DNA from: an uncultured Planctomycetaceae bacterium
Lineage (GTDB): Bacteria > Planctomycetota > Planctomycetia > Planctomycetales > Planctomycetaceae
Assembly: GCA_903823545.1 (NCBI GenBank)
Contig: CAIJTL010001517.1
Span: forward strand, 1-5,805
DNA: 5,805 bases
Reading direction: 5' to 3'
The number at the start of each line of letters is the position of its first letter. Within the stretch, counting starts at the first letter, position 1. The notes beneath the pieces were generated by a model. The model did no database searches, had not been told where the DNA came from, and was given only the letters and a program-made list of their open reading frames with translations. A program made the position numbers and the translations under genes. Shown piece after piece: positions 5,752-5,805 of the stretch.

Positions 5752-5805
5752 GCCCGACGCGCAAGCGAGTCGTGGCGAAGCACATCCCTCGCTTGCGCGT
5801 CGGGC
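5752..5805. repeat. Perfect 18-bp inverted repeat with 18-nt loop (dispersed palindrome-like)
   Basis: The left arm GCCCGACGCGCAAGCGAG (5752-5769) is the exact reverse complement of the right arm CTCGCTTGCGCGTCGGGC (5788-5805); the loop (5770-5787) can add a GTG/CAC pairing. The structure is GC-rich and has no adjacent T-run visible, so it is not a typical intrinsic terminator, although bases beyond 5805 are not visible. From memory, near-identical CGCTTGCGCGTCGGG palindromes are scattered between genes in planctomycete genomes, like REP elements; that was not checked. It could also be a bidirectional terminator or an insulating stem upstream of the methyltransferase gene. Confidence 0.8.

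Overview
The window reads as chromosomal DNA of a planctomycete (Pirellula/Rhodopirellula/Planctomycetaceae type). This is inferred from the secreted DUF6807 (so-called PmoA) protein, a degenerate ClpP-like protein of a kind I associate with planctomycetes, moderate GC with dense coding, and an intergenic palindrome of the Cys-Cys-Cys-Gly-Ala-Cys 'CCCGACGCGCAAGCGAG' sort. The species cannot be fixed from the sequence. Eight protein genes fill almost all of it; no rRNA, tRNA, CRISPR array, IS element or phage gene was seen.

Minus-strand block, positions 1-3655, read from right to left: a secreted DUF6807 protein (2729-3655), a VapB-type antitoxin (2472-2702), its VapC PIN-domain toxin (2089-2475), a GctB-like CoA-transferase beta subunit (1305-2075), and a membrane-bound NtrB-like histidine kinase (1-1267) that runs off the left edge. 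The gaps are 26 nt, a 4-nt overlap, 13 nt and 37 nt, so the five genes could share a transcript although their functions look unrelated. The CoA-transferase has no alpha subunit next to it; the toxin-antitoxin pair occupies the place where gctA would be expected.

Plus-strand block, positions 3814-4995: a ClpP-like protein that keeps the Ser and His but apparently not the Asp of the catalytic triad, followed 54 nt later by a YbaK/EbsC-family aminoacyl-tRNA deacylase-like protein. Both belong broadly to protein quality control. They are divergent from the DUF6807 gene across a 158-nt intergenic stretch (3656-3813).

Right end: a minus-strand integral-membrane methyltransferase of the ICMT/PEMT type (4990-5694) converges on the YbaK-like gene, and the two stop codons overlap by 6 bp. 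Upstream of it, at the right edge, lies a perfect 18-bp inverted repeat with an 18-nt loop (5752-5805).

I do not see a convincing undescribed multi-gene system. The most useful leads are the orphan CoA-transferase subunit beside VapBC, the triad-defective ClpP-like protein paired with a tRNA deacylase, and the palindrome.
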